Below are positions 33,298 through 33,476 of a stretch of 33,476 nt of DNA, in pieces. Under the pieces are notes generated by a model that was given only the letters and a program-made list of their open reading frames with translations, was not told the origin of the DNA and did not search any database. A program made the position numbers and the translations under genes. The DNA is from an uncultured Dehalococcoidia bacterium. Its GTDB lineage: Bacteria; Chloroflexota; Dehalococcoidia; GIF9; UBA5629. The stretch's first letter is position 1; each line of letters begins with the position of its first letter. The stretch lies in NCBI GenBank assembly GCA_903929005.1, contig CAIYTC010000081.1:1-33476 (forward strand), in the 5' to 3' direction.

Positions 33298-33476
33298 ATG
33301 GTCAAAAAGAGGCAGCTGGCTAATAGGGAAGTTGGTGGGGCAGGCACGGGCGTCAGCGGGAGCAAGCAGGCGGAAGGGGCATTGCGAGAGAGCGAGGAAC
33401 GCTATCGTGAAATTTTCGACTCATCAAATGACGCATTAGTTATCCAAGATATTGCTACAGGATCGATCCTTGATGC
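33298..33476 (+). CDS. PAS-domain sensor protein, N-terminal part, runs off the right edge
   Basis: ATG 33298 follows a good AGGGAGAAGG ribosome-binding site. The 59 visible codons give a basic, glycine-rich start (MVKKRQLANREV), a short helix (EGALRESEERYREIF) and the beginning of a PAS domain (DSSNDALVIQDIATGSILD). Such openings are typical of PAS-containing histidine kinases, diguanylate cyclases or transcriptional regulators; the output domain is outside the window. Confidence 0.8.
   Translation, partial: MVKKRQLANREVGGAGTGVSGSKQAEGALRESEERYREIFDSSNDALVIQDIATGSILD

Overview
This window looks like part of the chromosome of an anaerobic, acetyl-CoA-pathway bacterium. My best guess is a Dehalococcoidia-like Chloroflexota from sediment, subsurface or a metagenome assembly. 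The guess rests on gene content: acsE/acsD/acsC with a short archaeal-style acetyl-CoA synthase, a CooC ATPase, a corrinoid protein with a UroD-fold methyltransferase, and an archaeal-type ApgM next to lysC. It does not rest on a database search. No rRNA, CRISPR array, transposase or prophage is visible.

Layout. 1-758: start of a long-chain acyl-CoA ligase (minus strand, runs off the left edge). 925-2715: UroD-family methyltransferase and corrinoid protein (minus). 2889-3870: a HEPN/MNT toxin-antitoxin pair whose antitoxin carries an extra winged-helix domain and whose start codon lies inside a palindrome. 3883-14640: a minus-strand nine-gene acetyl-CoA synthase cluster, in transcription order acsE, cysteine hydrolase, acsD, CdhA-like, acsB/cdhC, acsC, NuoE-like, NuoF-like, cooC. 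14748-20551: replication region with rnhA, gyrB, nadD, obgE, a probable oriC and dnaA. 20796-25971: fmt, a membrane zinc peptidase, mazG, tRNA-Pro(CGG), apgM and lysC. 25981-29870: Nfu-type scaffold, TPR protein and gyrA. 30019-32505: alpha/beta hydrolase, a frameshifted site-2 protease and a universal stress protein. 32551-33297: mostly non-coding, with a decayed HicB-like fragment. 33298 to the end: start of a PAS-domain sensor.

How the genes work together. AcsE moves a methyl group from methyl-tetrahydrofolate to the AcsC/AcsD corrinoid iron-sulfur protein. AcsB then joins methyl, CO and CoA, with nickel presumably supplied by the CooC-like ATPase. The UroD/corrinoid pair could feed extra methyl groups in. 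The NuoE/NuoF-like pair is an NAD(P)H or ferredoxin-linked redox module embedded in the same cluster.

Main discovery. The CdhA-like (CO dehydrogenase alpha) protein keeps the CODH fold and one N-terminal iron-sulfur motif. By my alignment from memory it has lost essentially every ligand of the catalytic Ni-Fe-S C-cluster, the D-cluster cysteines and the ferredoxin-type insert. All six A-cluster cysteines of AcsB are present. This suggests an acetyl-CoA synthase complex in which CODH has become a non-catalytic scaffold.

A second theme is a dispersed repeat family at four places. Each place has tandem short units of about 25 bp ending in one longer unit. One copy supplies the ribosome-binding site and start codon of the NuoE-like gene.
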